DNA of 16,469 bases from an uncultured Lachnospiraceae bacterium (GTDB taxonomy: Bacteria > Bacillota > Clostridia > Lachnospirales > Lachnospiraceae): NCBI GenBank assembly GCA_947177925.1, contig CAMWWJ010000034.1, positions 1 to 16,469 on the forward strand, written 5' to 3'. A program made the position numbers and the translations under genes. Below are positions 1 to 7,170 of the stretch, piece after piece. A model generated the notes under the pieces. It did not search any database, was not told the origin of the DNA, and worked only from the letters and a program-made list of their open reading frames with translations. Within the stretch, counting starts at the first letter, position 1; each line of letters begins with the position of its first letter.

Positions 1-34
1 CAGGGTGTCCAGGGTTCGAGCCCCTGGCGGCGCA
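1..34 (+). tRNA. 3' end of a tRNA gene, probably tRNA-Lys (partial)
   Basis: Bases 10-14 (CAGGG) and 22-26 (CCCTG) form a 5-bp T stem around the loop TTCGAGC (15-21). Seven acceptor bases follow (GCGGCGC, 27-33), then discriminator A34; CCA is not encoded. Bases 4-9 (GGTGTC) fit the variable loop, and 1-3 the end of the anticodon stem. The GGTGTC-CAGGG arrangement resembles clostridial tRNA-Lys as I remember it, but the anticodon lies outside the window, so the identity is uncertain. The gene reads toward the mobile element and ends about 80 bp before the proposed element boundary. Confidence 0.8.
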
Positions 35-107
35 CGGAAGTACCGATTTTCGAGGACTTAGAGGCGTGGGGCCGGGTCTTTTTTTGTGCCATTCCGAAAG
101 GAAGTGG

Positions 108-121
108 ATAAAGTGTGTCAT
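108..121. other. Proposed left attachment site (attL core)
   Basis: The sequence ATAAAGTGTGTCAT matches 11 of 14 bases, in direct orientation, with ATGAAGTGCTTCAT at 13033-13046. Both have TG at the centre (114-115 here). Large serine recombinases cut at a central dinucleotide inside imperfect inverted repeats, and this pair fits that architecture. The inner half runs into the inverted repeat at 119-131. The exact crossover is inferred. Confidence 0.6.
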
Positions 122-131
122 ACCTAAATAG
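119..131. repeat. Terminal inverted repeat, left copy
   Basis: CATACCTAAATAG is the inverted counterpart of CTATTTGGGTATG at 13023-13035, matching 12 of 13 bases. It lies immediately inside the proposed crossover. In a circular form the two copies would sit on either side of the joint as the arms of attP. Confidence 0.65.
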
Positions 132-161
132 TTGAAAAATAATCGAATTGATTGTGAAACT

Positions 162-175
162 TCAAGATTTGATTG
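162..175. repeat. Subterminal inverted repeat, left copy (14 bp)
   Basis: TCAAGATTTGATTG occurs here and, as its exact reverse complement, at 12961-12974 near the right end. The copies lie 43 and 61 bp from the outer edges of the respective terminal repeats. They may bind a recombination directionality factor or a regulator. The right copy overlaps the -35 box of the small XRE gene. Confidence 0.6.
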
Positions 176-198
176 TGTTTTGTAGATATTTCCCCGCC

Positions 199-224
199 AC
201 AGGGGATAAACACCATTCCCCTGT
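199..224. other. Stem-loop after the recombinase gene
   Basis: ACAGGGGA (199-206) and TCCCCTGT (217-224) form a perfect 8-bp stem with a 10-base loop. It lies 24 bases past the recombinase stop codon in the direction of transcription. No clear U-run follows on the minus strand, so it may be an mRNA 3'-end structure rather than a classic intrinsic terminator. Confidence 0.45.
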
Positions 225-247
225 ATGCGGTTTTCAGAAGCGTCACC

Positions 248-1903
248 CTAACTTTTTACTGTTAGCTGGCTTCCCTGTTTCATAAAATTAAAATGTATCT
301 CTACCGTTGTGTTCCGTCTGCCCTCTGACATATCCTCATGGACGACAATCTCTTTAATAAGCAGATGAAGCATTTCCCTGTCAAGTTCCTTAATGTCGGC
401 ATACTGCCTTATCAGTGACAGCCACTTTGAATTGTCCGCCTGCTCCTTTGCTGCCCCGTCAAGACGCTCACGCATCATGTCCGCCTTTTTCTGTAAGGCT
501 TCCTGTTCGCCCTGTGCCTTTTCCATCATACGGGTAAAGTTTGTTTCGTTGATCCTGCCCGCTACCCAATCCTCATAGAGTTTTGAAACAAGCGCATCCA
601 GTTCGGAAAGCCTGCTTTCACTCTCTGCAACATTCGCTTTCATGCGGCTGTGTTCTTCCTCACTGTCATGCTGGCAGCTTTTACGGAGTTCCTCCATGAC
701 TTTTGCTTCATCAGCGAGGGCAAGTCCCGCACAGGTGCGTATCTGCTCCAATACAATCTGATACAGAGTGTCAAGTTCCAATCTGTGCTGGCTGCAATGC
801 GCCACTCCGTATTTATTGTATTTTGCACAGGTGAGTATCCTTGTCTTTGCTTTTGAATTTGCCACACGCTGGTTCATGGAACTGCCACATTCCCCGCATT
901 TGACAAGCCCTGCAAATATCCCGTAATTGCCCCATGCGTCAGGTCTTTTGCGTATCTTTACCTTTTCCTGCACAAGATTGTAGGTGTCCATATCCACAAG
1001 CGGCTCATGCACGTTCTCCACCTGTATCCATTCCTCCGGCTTCTTGTCGCCAAGCCAGCCGACCTTGAAACGGTAGTTTGCTTTCTGTGACGCTATCGTG
1101 CCAATATAGACGGGATTGGCTAATATTTCCTTGATTGTGGTAAAATCCCACATATATCTGCCATTTTCCCCGTATTCCTTTTCCCACTTGCTCACATGGT
1201 TGCGTAACCCTTTTTTCCTGTTCCACCAGCAGGGTGCGGGGATTTTTTCTTCCTCAAGCCTGCGCCTGATCCAATTCGTGCCATGCCCTTCGGCTGCCCA
1301 TCCGAATATCTTCTGCACAATCCAAGCGGTATCCTTGTCCGGTATCAGGAAATTTTTATCTTCCGGTGACTTCATGTACCCGAAAGGTGCAATGCATCCG
1401 GTAAACTTGCCCTTTTTCGCCTTGATGACATAAGAGGAATGTACCTTTTTCCCAATATCCTTTGAGTAAATCTCATTGAAAACGCTGCGGAATGCGATAA
1501 GGTCATCATCTTTCCCCGTATCAACGCCGTCCGTCACGCCTATGTAGCGGATATGGTGCTTTGGGAAAAATTCGTCCCTTAACTGCCCCGAATGTGTGCT
1601 GTTACGGGTAAGCCTTGACATATCCTTTGTCACTACCACGTCAATTTTACCCTGCTTGCAGTCAGATAACATTCTCTGAAAATCAGGTCTGTCCATGTAT
1701 AAGCCGGAATACCCGTCATCAGCGTACACCCCAACCACCGTAAGCCTGCGCTCCTGACACCATGTTTCCAGCATATCCCGCTGGTTCTGTATGCTTGCGC
1801 TCTCCCCCTCAAGGTTATCGTCCTTTGAAAGCCTGCAATATATGGCAACCCGTAAGCTGCTGTTGTGAAGCTGTTGTAATGCTGCGAAATTAGAATCCAT
1901 CAT
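248..1903 (-). CDS. Large serine recombinase (TndX/TnpX-like integrase)
   Basis: Site-specific recombinase that should integrate and excise the element through a phosphoserine DNA link. The 551-residue product has an N-terminal resolvase domain with YCRLS (nucleophile Ser26), followed by QNQRDML and TKDMSRLTRN motifs. A 'Recombinase' domain follows (PFGYMKSPEDKNF to about residue 240), then a zinc beta-ribbon with CGEC and a later pair of cysteines (LTC, AHC), a coiled coil with leucine and glutamate repeats, and a C-terminal DUF4368-like segment (IKEIVVHE, VEIHFNF). I chose the ATG at 1903 because GGAGG lies five bases before it; an upstream in-frame start at 1957 has no such site. The first 14 bases overlap the small gene upstream, suggesting translational coupling. 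Its position at the element end is typical of this recombinase class. Confidence 0.93.
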   Translation of the reverse strand: MMDSNFAALQQLHNSSLRVAIYCRLSKDDNLEGESASIQNQRDMLETWCQERRLTVVGVYADDGYSGLYMDRPDFQRMLSDCKQGKIDVVVTKDMSRLTRNSTHSGQLRDEFFPKHHIRYIGVTDGVDTGKDDDLIAFRSVFNEIYSKDIGKKVHSSYVIKAKKGKFTGCIAPFGYMKSPEDKNFLIPDKDTAWIVQKIFGWAAEGHGTNWIRRRLEEEKIPAPCWWNRKKGLRNHVSKWEKEYGENGRYMWDFTTIKEILANPVYIGTIASQKANYRFKVGWLGDKKPEEWIQVENVHEPLVDMDTYNLVQEKVKIRKRPDAWGNYGIFAGLVKCGECGSSMNQRVANSKAKTRILTCAKYNKYGVAHCSQHRLELDTLYQIVLEQIRTCAGLALADEAKVMEELRKSCQHDSEEEHSRMKANVAESESRLSELDALVSKLYEDWVAGRINETNFTRMMEKAQGEQEALQKKADMMRERLDGAAKEQADNSKWLSLIRQYADIKELDREMLHLLIKEIVVHEDMSEGRRNTTVEIHFNFMKQGSQLTVKS

Positions 1904-2165
1904 GCTGTCCTCCATTTTCCGCAAAACTAACAGTTGTACCGCCAACGTCTGCTCCACTGTTCATAGTATAATCTATATATTGTGTTTTATCAATACTATA
2001 TTCTGTTTTATCAATATCATTGTTTGGCGCATCAGCTCCGCTGGTACGGTATTTCCTCCGTATCAGTTTCATAAACGCCTGCTGTCCACTTTGGTTTCCG
2101 TCAAAAACTGCCTTGACTGTAATAGTTGCTTTTGTATCAGTGCAATTACCTGTCATATTACCCAT
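1890..2165 (-). CDS. Small protein of unknown function upstream of the recombinase
   Basis: A 91-residue product preceded by AAAGGG, eight bases before the ATG. Its stop overlaps the recombinase start by 14 bases, an arrangement typical of translationally coupled genes, which is the main reason to accept it. The first half (ATITVKAVFDGNQSGQQAF, KLIRRKY) looks like a compact basic fold. The second half is polar and acidic and contains a short internal repeat (IDKTEY, IDKTQY). No cysteine motif, signal peptide or membrane segment is present. I do not recognise the family. The position next to an integrase would suit an accessory or directionality factor, but nothing in the sequence proves this. 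Confidence 0.6.
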   Translation of the reverse strand: MGNMTGNCTDTKATITVKAVFDGNQSGQQAFMKLIRRKYRTSGADAPNNDIDKTEYSIDKTQYIDYTMNSGADVGGTTVSFAENGGQHDGF

Positions 2166-2304
2166 AATTTATTCCCTTTCTATCTGCACTGCCTATATTT
2201 ATGCAAAAATAAAGACAGTTACAGATTTCTCCGTAATTGCCCTAACGCTGTACAAAGATATGGACTTATTGACGCTGCCACACCCATAAGTTACTGTTAT
2301 ATTC

Positions 2305-3159
2305 TTATGCCTTTAAAATGCCTGAAGCATTCTCCATATTTGTCCTGCCCCTGCCTGTCCGGTAATTCTTTCCTGAAAAGACAACCGGAACACATCTCTC
2401 CATGATCCGGTCATAAATGCGCCCATGTTCCAAATCTGCCGGATTCTGCAATTCCTCCAATGACAGGTTGGTTGTGATAATGAACGGGTTGCCGCTTTTA
2501 TAACGCTCATCAATGACAAGGTAGACCGTTTCCAGCACATAAGGAGTGTCACGTTCCACGCCTAAATCATCAATGATAAGTAGCTGGTATCGGTTCAGGC
2601 TTTTCAGGTATTCATTCTTTTCACCGCTGTATATCCCGCCAAGCGCATTTAACAGTTTAGGGAAACTTGTCATCAGCACAGGGATATTCTTCTCCATAAG
2701 CGCATTAGCGATACAGCCAGCAAGGAATGTCTTTCCGGTTCCTACATTTCCCCAAAACAGTAATCCCTGCCCGCTTTTCTGAAATTCCCCAAATTGCTCC
2801 ACATAACGGTGTGCATATCCGGCGCAGGGGTGCGTTCCGTCACAGTTTGCAAAAGTATACCCGAAAAAGGTATTGTCCTGAAGTCCTGCGCTTTTCAGCC
2901 TTGAAATGCCCTCTATCAGTTCCCTTTCCTCCCGTTCCTGTTTCTCTTTCTCCAATTCCTCCACCCTGCATCTGCATAAACATGACGGTTTCATCGTCCG
3001 CCCCATCAGTTTTACAAGCGTCTGCTTTTTTGTGTGGCATTTCCCGCACATCAGGAGTCCGGTATCGCTGTCAACATAATCGCCCTTGTCGGCAATGCCC
3101 TCTTTCATCAGTTCCGCAAGCATATCATCAATTACTGTCTGTATATCCGTTTCACTCAT
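2305..3159 (-). CDS. DnaC/IstB-like AAA+ ATPase (helicase loader)
   Basis: Predicted to load the replicative helicase at the element's origin. The 284-residue protein has an N-terminal cysteine cluster (Cys38, Cys41, Cys60, Cys62, Cys64) likely to bind zinc, then a charged helix (about 66-82). The ATPase core carries Walker A GNVGTGKT (137-144) and Walker B LLIIDD (193-198), followed by a sensor-like ITTN. The sequence fits DnaC/DnaI loaders better than IstB because the neighbour is a replisome organizer and no transposase is present. The start has a strong AAGGAGG site, and ATGA overlaps the stop of the upstream gene. Length is normal for the family. Confidence 0.9.
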   Translation of the reverse strand: MSETDIQTVIDDMLAELMKEGIADKGDYVDSDTGLLMCGKCHTKKQTLVKLMGRTMKPSCLCRCRVEELEKEKQEREERELIEGISRLKSAGLQDNTFFGYTFANCDGTHPCAGYAHRYVEQFGEFQKSGQGLLFWGNVGTGKTFLAGCIANALMEKNIPVLMTSFPKLLNALGGIYSGEKNEYLKSLNRYQLLIIDDLGVERDTPYVLETVYLVIDERYKSGNPFIITTNLSLEELQNPADLEHGRIYDRIMERCVPVVFSGKNYRTGRGRTNMENASGILKA

Positions 3160-3941
3160 AAACTCTCGCCCTCCTTAAAACTGCTATTGTAAACGTAGCC
3201 TTTCTTTTTTGCTTTTTTCCTGTCCTCCACTTTCCAGCGTTCCATTGTGGCAAGATGATTTTCATATGTCCGTCCGGTAGAAGCCATATAAGCAGATAAA
3301 TGTTCAATCATATCCATGTATTCATCAGGATAATCGGAAATAAGCGCATGGTATTCCTTTTCTGTGAGAATGACATTTTCATATTTTCCATAACAGCGTG
3401 TGCGTGTGCCTTTTTCTCTCTCACTCTCTCTTTTATCTAAGTTCTTATCTCTATTCTCTATACTCTTATCTCTAATCTCTGGTGGACAGAATTGGGACAC
3501 AGGCGGGACATTGTCCCAATTTTGTCCCATACCTGTATTTTTCTCTGTAAGAAACGGTGTATTATCCTCCGCTTTCAATCTGCGGTATCTTGCCTTGCGT
3601 TCCGCATCGGACGAGCCTTTTCCCGTCATTTCCTGAATTTCCGGCATATAGTAAGTGTTATCTTCCAATACCTCCACAAGCCCAAGCTGCATAAATGCCC
3701 GTATCGCTCTCTCCACCGTTCCTATCTCTTGTCTTGTGAGCAGTGCGATCATCTCCGCAGAAAGCGGCGTCATCTCATTTAAGAGCAGTTTCCCGTTATG
3801 CTGCAATGATTTTAAATACAGCTTGAGCAGGATATTCACATATAAAACGCCATCTTTTGAACCTTCCAAGGCCACAATCTCACGCTGGTCAAAAAAATCC
3901 TCTTTGAGCTTGAGGAAATAATATTTCTTATTCTCTGCCAT
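3156..3941 (-). CDS. Phage-type replisome organizer (replication initiator)
   Basis: Origin-binding initiator that should act with the downstream helicase loader. The first ~125 residues match the phage replisome organizer N-terminal domain (KYYFLKLKEDFFDQREI, then a winged-helix segment around 60-95). A polar low-complexity linker (about 132-182, rich in Arg, Asp, Lys and Glu) joins it to a C-terminal part with LTEKEYHALISDYP and STGRTYENHLATMERW, common in this family. The ATG has AGGGG five bases upstream and overlaps the relaxase end by 14 bases. The DNA encoding the linker holds inverted iterons and a polypyrimidine tract (3411-3529), so the origin probably lies inside the gene as in lambda O. 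Product length is 261 residues, apparently intact. Confidence 0.88.
   Translation of the reverse strand: MAENKKYYFLKLKEDFFDQREIVALEGSKDGVLYVNILLKLYLKSLQHNGKLLLNEMTPLSAEMIALLTRQEIGTVERAIRAFMQLGLVEVLEDNTYYMPEIQEMTGKGSSDAERKARYRRLKAEDNTPFLTEKNTGMGQNWDNVPPVSQFCPPEIRDKSIENRDKNLDKRESEREKGTRTRCYGKYENVILTEKEYHALISDYPDEYMDMIEHLSAYMASTGRTYENHLATMERWKVEDRKKAKKKGYVYNSSFKEGESL
3411..3529. other. Putative origin of replication inside the initiator gene
   Basis: Five GGGACA/GGACA half-sites lie within 46 bases: 3483-3488, 3493-3499 and 3504-3510 in one orientation, 3512-3517 and 3523-3528 in the other. AATTGGGACA (3490-3499) and TGTCCCAATT (3512-3521) form a perfect 10-bp inverted repeat with a 12-base spacer. 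Next to it, 3411-3480 is almost pure pyrimidine on the plus strand and contains two direct copies of TCTTATCTCTA (3443-3453, 3464-3474), 21 bp apart. Iterons beside an easily melted asymmetric tract, inside an initiator gene and encoding a linker, match the lambda O plan. Activity is inferred. Confidence 0.65.
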
Positions 3942-5517
3942 AGCTGCCCCTTTCCTTTTTTATGCTTTTTTTCTCCCCAAGATTGGGAAGTATTTCATTC
4001 TGTTTTGCTTTTGCCCTCTGTACCATTGCCACCTTGTCCGCAATCTCCGCAAGCTCCCCAAGAATGGCGTCATTTTCCGCTAAATCATGTTTCAGCTTTG
4101 CGCTTTCCTCTTTCAGTTCTTCAAGTTCCTTTTTCCACGTTTTCGGAAGTAGCTTATCCGTACCACTCATGTTTTTCAGCCCTGTCCGGTAAGAGAGCGC
4201 AGTTTCAATCTTGTCCGCATTTTTGTCATAATAAGACTGTTTCTGCCTGCCGGAAAGACTTTCGTATTTTTTCAGGTACTCCGCATATGGTTTGTAGGCT
4301 TGGTAGATATCAACGATATTGGACATTTTCTTCCGTTTTGCATTTAACTCACGCTGGTTGTGAATGTTGTCACTCCGACGCTTTTTCGTGTCCTCCACCA
4401 TTTTCAGTAAATCTTCAAGCGATTCAATTTTATGCGATTGCAGGAACGCCACCATAGCAGAAAAATCTTTTATATTTCCTGTTTTTGTGTCCATGCGCTG
4501 GCGGATATTGTTGTCCTGAATAAATGCGCTCCGGTTTTGCTGCCACTCCATCAGGATTGAAATAAGGGTGTCCGGTTTACTTTCCTGTGTCTGCATTCCT
4601 TTTTCTTCGTCCCGTTCAATGGCTTTTTTCTCTTTTTCAAGAAAGGCAATCTTATCTGTCAGGCGTTCCACGTTCTCCATGCTGGATATGATAAGGGCAT
4701 TGATTTTTTTGATTTCCCTGTTCATGTTCCCGACTTCGGTCTGAATGCCCCTGCGCTCCATTGCGGTCACTGCCGCCCCCATGTGGATCGTCGGCAAAAG
4801 GTCTATCCCCTGTCTTTCAAAAGAACGGTGTTCCGCTGTAATCTCATATCCGTTCTTTTTATAAAAATCAGTTTCAATATCCGCCCACAATGCCCGCCAT
4901 TTTTCCACGTTTCCCTTATCGTCCCAATCAGTGGCATAGACTTTATGCGATTTATAATCGTTCCCTTTCTTTGTCGGGATTTTCTGACCGTTTTTATCAA
5001 GCTCATATTCACGCCAGCACTTCTTTTCTAAAAAAGTCCCGTCTTTTTGGAACGGGCGCATGGTAAGCATAAGGTGGCAGTGTGGGTTTGGGTTCTTATG
5101 GTCAGGATTGTGCAGGTTCATATCGACCACCATTCCCTTATCCCTGAAAAATTCTGCAAGTTTTTTAGCGGCTTTTAACCTTTCGTCCGCATCAAGTTCA
5201 CAGGGCAGTGAAAATTCAATCTCCCTTGAAAGCTGCGCCCTGCTCCCTTTTTCAAAATTTTCAACTGCGTTCCATAAAACGGAACGGTCAGCAAATTCTT
5301 TCGGCGCATATTCAGGCAGTAGGATTTCGGAATATATCACATGACCTTTCCTTGAAAAATCTTTTATCTCACCGTCATATTCGCAATATATCTTTGTCCC
5401 ACTCCGGTATGCAGCGGAAGCCACAGCCGACTGCGGTTTTTCCCCGCCCCTGCTGATAATCTTTGCATTAAGGTGTATCATTTTCGTGCTTATATGTACC
5501 ACTCTCCTTTTCCGCAT
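3928..5517 (-). CDS. MobA/MobL-family relaxase (MobQ)
   Basis: Nicks oriT and pilots the single strand during conjugative mobilization. The 529-residue form starts at the ATG at 5517, with GGGGA eight bases before it; a Met 12 codons later is the classic family start (IHLNAKIISRGG) but lacks a ribosome site. The relaxase domain shows SAVASAAYRSG with the likely nucleophile Tyr37, and the metal-binding histidine motif around NPDHKNPNPHCHLM (His136, His140, His146, His148). The remaining ~300 residues are charged and largely helical or coiled coil, as in mobilization proteins. oriT lies immediately upstream. The gene leads the cluster relaxase, replisome organizer, helicase loader, each overlapping the next, so transfer and replication are likely co-expressed. 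Confidence 0.92.
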   Translation of the reverse strand: MRKRRVVHISTKMIHLNAKIISRGGEKPQSAVASAAYRSGTKIYCEYDGEIKDFSRKGHVIYSEILLPEYAPKEFADRSVLWNAVENFEKGSRAQLSREIEFSLPCELDADERLKAAKKLAEFFRDKGMVVDMNLHNPDHKNPNPHCHLMLTMRPFQKDGTFLEKKCWREYELDKNGQKIPTKKGNDYKSHKVYATDWDDKGNVEKWRALWADIETDFYKKNGYEITAEHRSFERQGIDLLPTIHMGAAVTAMERRGIQTEVGNMNREIKKINALIISSMENVERLTDKIAFLEKEKKAIERDEEKGMQTQESKPDTLISILMEWQQNRSAFIQDNNIRQRMDTKTGNIKDFSAMVAFLQSHKIESLEDLLKMVEDTKKRRSDNIHNQRELNAKRKKMSNIVDIYQAYKPYAEYLKKYESLSGRQKQSYYDKNADKIETALSYRTGLKNMSGTDKLLPKTWKKELEELKEESAKLKHDLAENDAILGELAEIADKVAMVQRAKAKQNEILPNLGEKKSIKKERGSYGRE

Positions 5518-5535
5518 TTTTCTATCCCCGACGGA

Positions 5536-5556
5536 AAACGTAGCTTTGCTACGTTT
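5536..5556. other. Stem-loop between oriT and the relaxase gene
   Basis: AAACGTAGC (5536-5544) and GCTACGTTT (5548-5556) form a perfect 9-bp stem with a 3-base loop, 19 bases before the relaxase start. It could be an operator for self-regulation by the relaxase, or part of oriT. Confidence 0.55.
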
Positions 5557-5560
5557 GACA

Positions 5561-5596
5561 AGGGCGCACTTATACACGCTTCGCGTGTGTGCGCCC
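5561..5596 (-). other. oriT: oriT core with RSF1010-like nick region
   Basis: On the minus strand, 5574-5561 reads ATAAGTGCGCCCT, which contains the RSF1010/IncQ (MobQ) nick core TAAGTGCGCCCT. Directly 5' of it, ACACGC (5574-5579) and GCGTGT (5583-5588) form a 6-bp hairpin, as in RSF1010 where a hairpin precedes the nick. GGGCGCAC (5562-5569) and GTGCGCCC (5589-5596) extend the pairing. The relaxase gene lies just downstream on the nicked strand. The match to the IncQ core is from memory; the hairpins are seen directly. Confidence 0.85.
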
Positions 5597-5628
5597 TGCG
5601 GGGCTTTGCCTGCCTTGCGGCAGTCAAC

Positions 5629-5718
5629 AGGGGAAACGACAATTCCCCTACGGGCGTTCCGCCCTACCCTTTAGTGAACTTTGCGTTCAGATAAAGGCTA
5701 AAGAGCAGCCTTTATCTG
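5629..5718. repeat. Cluster of stem-loops in the oriT region
   Basis: Three perfect inverted repeats lie here: AGGGGAA/TTCCCCT (5629-5635, 5643-5649), GGGCG/CGCCC around 5652-5664, and CAGATAAAGGCT/AGCCTTTATCTG (5688-5699, 5707-5718), a 12-bp stem with a 7-base loop. No U-run follows the last one, so it is probably not a simple terminator. With the nick core they form a non-coding structured region of about 240 bp between the relaxase gene and the small gene upstream, likely the full transfer origin and binding sites for accessory proteins. Confidence 0.6.
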
Positions 5719-5764
5719 CCCACAAAGTTTTGCAGTTTCGTCCGCCACGTTTCGGCAGATAACT

Positions 5765-6100
5765 TTATTCCGTCGGGGATTGTGGTTTTACTTTTTCTGT
5801 CAAAATATTCTGCATTGTCCGGCAAAAATACAAATCAGAAAAGAGAGTATTCAGAACATCTTTTACTGTGTCATCATTCAGAGTGGCAAGCTGTTCTTTG
5901 GAAACATTCAGTTTTTCCCTGATAAGGTATTCAAAGCGACTTCCCCATATAATATTGCGGTGCCTGCGTTCCTTTTCTGTCATGCCCTTTATCTGATTAC
6001 GCAGTTTTGCTTCCCTGTGTTTTGCAATGGCAAGTTCGGTTTTTGTTTTCTGTAATTCCGCATCAATCGCATCTCTGCTTCTTAATTTATTTTCACTCAT
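5765..6100 (-). CDS. Small mobilization-associated protein (DUF3847-like)
   Basis: A 111-residue, basic, mostly helical protein. Residues 1-50 form a coiled-coil-like segment (ELQKTKTELAIAKHREAKL), followed by ERRHRNIIWGSRFEYLI, which recalls DUF3847 proteins encoded beside MobA/MobL relaxases. I chose the ATG at 6100 because GAGAGGAG lies just before it; the longer frame to 6169 has no such site. It precedes oriT and the relaxase in the same direction. An accessory oriT-binding role like MobC is plausible from position but not shown. The DUF3847 assignment is tentative. Confidence 0.7.
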   Translation of the reverse strand: MSENKLRSRDAIDAELQKTKTELAIAKHREAKLRNQIKGMTEKERRHRNIIWGSRFEYLIREKLNVSKEQLATLNDDTVKDVLNTLFSDLYFCRTMQNILTEKVKPQSPTE

Positions 6101-6129
6101 TTTCTCACTCCTCTCTGCCCTTAACGCTG

Positions 6130-6309
6130 TTAATAATGATATGGATAACGGGCATAGGAAAAGGGACACTCATGTATCGAATATCCCCGCCTGCGTTCCA
6201 CGCTCTGCCGTATGTTTCCATTCATTGTAATAGTTCTTTTTTCATACCTCAGAGCTGTCCGACAGAATAGTACAAACTGCCACACTGTCTTATCTTCCTT
6301 ATCTGTCAT
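6130..6309 (-). CDS. Small hypothetical protein at the head of the mobilization cluster
   Basis: A 59-residue product with an acidic start (MTDKEDKTVWQFVLF) and a basic, tyrosine-rich end (ERRRGYSIHECPFSYARYPYHY). GAGGA precedes the chosen ATG at 6309 by a short distance; an in-frame ATG at 6324 lacks a clear site. It ends 29 bases before the next gene, consistent with an operon. I do not recognise the family. Reality as a gene rests on spacing, strand and ribosome site only. Confidence 0.5.
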   Translation of the reverse strand: MTDKEDKTVWQFVLFCRTALRYEKRTITMNGNIRQSVERRRGYSIHECPFSYARYPYHY

Positions 6310-6396
6310 TGTCCTCACTTCCATTTCTGAAATTAACTGCATCTGGAACGAAGTCAGGACTGACGGGGAACAACAGTGTACCACTATCGTTAAATA

Positions 6397-6438
6397 GAGA
6401 AAAGCGTTCATTGGTTTTCTTCCAACAAACGCTTTCTC
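6397..6438. terminator. Hairpin terminator after the VanY-like gene
   Basis: GAGAAAAGCGTT (6397-6408) pairs with AACGCTTTCTC (6428-6438) with one bulged base, and an inner TTGG/CCAA extends the stem. On the minus strand the hairpin begins 4 bases after the VanY-like stop codon and is followed by a moderately U-rich stretch. It should end the cargo operon and separate it from the mobilization cluster. Confidence 0.7.
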
Positions 6439-6441
6439 ACT

Positions 6442-7167
6442 TTAATTGCATAGTCTATTTAATAAATATTCTTCCAAACAAATATGGTTTTCATATATTA
6501 TTTGTGCATGTTCTATACCAACGTATCTAAAATGCCACGGCTCATATTCAGCACCAGTAATATCCTCCTTTCCTAGTGGATACCTTAAAATAAATCCATA
6601 ATTATATGCGTTTTTAGCAAGCCATGTATAAACTTCGTCATTTGTAGATCTTGTTTTATCAGCATTGATATCAACAGCAATCCCCAATTGATGCTCACTC
6701 GTTCCCGGAACCGCAACCCATTTTTTTGCAGTTCTTTCAGCCCTTGACCTCGAATATCCTTCATTTATATACCTTTGTATTCTTTCTTCAAGAATTTCTT
6801 GCTGTTCCTCTGCTGTCCTATATCCTTCCCTAACAGTAGGATATATTCCTTCTGCTCTCATCGCATCAAACATCTCCTGCAAATCTGGATATATCCTACT
6901 GTCTACCTTTTGACCGTTTTCCAGTTCGATAAGCGTAACACTATAATTCTCTGGTATCTCATTCCACCGATTTACAACGATCAAATTCCATTCATCAGAA
7001 ATGGGAATTGTATGATTTTTTACTGCCATCATTCCCATTTTCCAAAGCATGGAAGGCAGTTCACTTTTTACCAGCATATTGCCTGCCATAAACAATATAC
7101 AGAATATTGCGGCAATCCTTAGTCTTCTTCGTCTTGTTTTTATGCTTAAATCTCTATTTTCCAGCAT
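6442..7167 (-). CDS. VanY-like M15 family D,D-carboxypeptidase, membrane-anchored
   Basis: Predicted zinc peptidase acting outside the membrane, cleaving terminal D-Ala from peptidoglycan stem peptides. The 241-residue protein has a basic N-terminus (KTRRRRLR), one membrane anchor (about 18-33) and a VanY domain from about residue 60. Zinc-site motifs are intact: SEHQLGIAVD (His159, Asp166) and EPWHFRYVG (catalytic Glu209, His212), plus REGYRT upstream. It starts 3 bases after the permease stop, with AAGG before the ATG, and is the last gene of the cargo operon. No vanHAX-type ligase or dehydrogenase is present, so classic glycopeptide resistance is not implied. Wall remodelling or low-level protection against wall-binding peptides fits better. 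Confidence 0.9.
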   Translation of the reverse strand: MLENRDLSIKTRRRRLRIAAIFCILFMAGNMLVKSELPSMLWKMGMMAVKNHTIPISDEWNLIVVNRWNEIPENYSVTLIELENGQKVDSRIYPDLQEMFDAMRAEGIYPTVREGYRTAEEQQEILEERIQRYINEGYSRSRAERTAKKWVAVPGTSEHQLGIAVDINADKTRSTNDEVYTWLAKNAYNYGFILRYPLGKEDITGAEYEPWHFRYVGIEHAQIIYENHICLEEYLLNRLCN

Positions 7168-7170
7168 TTT

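Noticed and set aside
1..34. tRNA 3' end considered as the integration site of the element
   Set aside because: The recombinase is a serine type, the best end repeats lie about 80 bp away, and I saw no repeat of the tRNA end at the right side of the element.
1902..2405. Plus-strand open frame of 167 codons opposite the recombinase start, small gene and loader end
   Set aside because: It lies antisense to genes with ribosome sites and clear families, and its cysteine-rich, hydrophobic product has no recognisable motif.
6442..7167. VanY-like gene considered as part of a vancomycin-resistance cluster
   Set aside because: No vanH, ligase, vanX, vanR or vanS homologue is present; the neighbours are a sigma factor and an ABC transporter.
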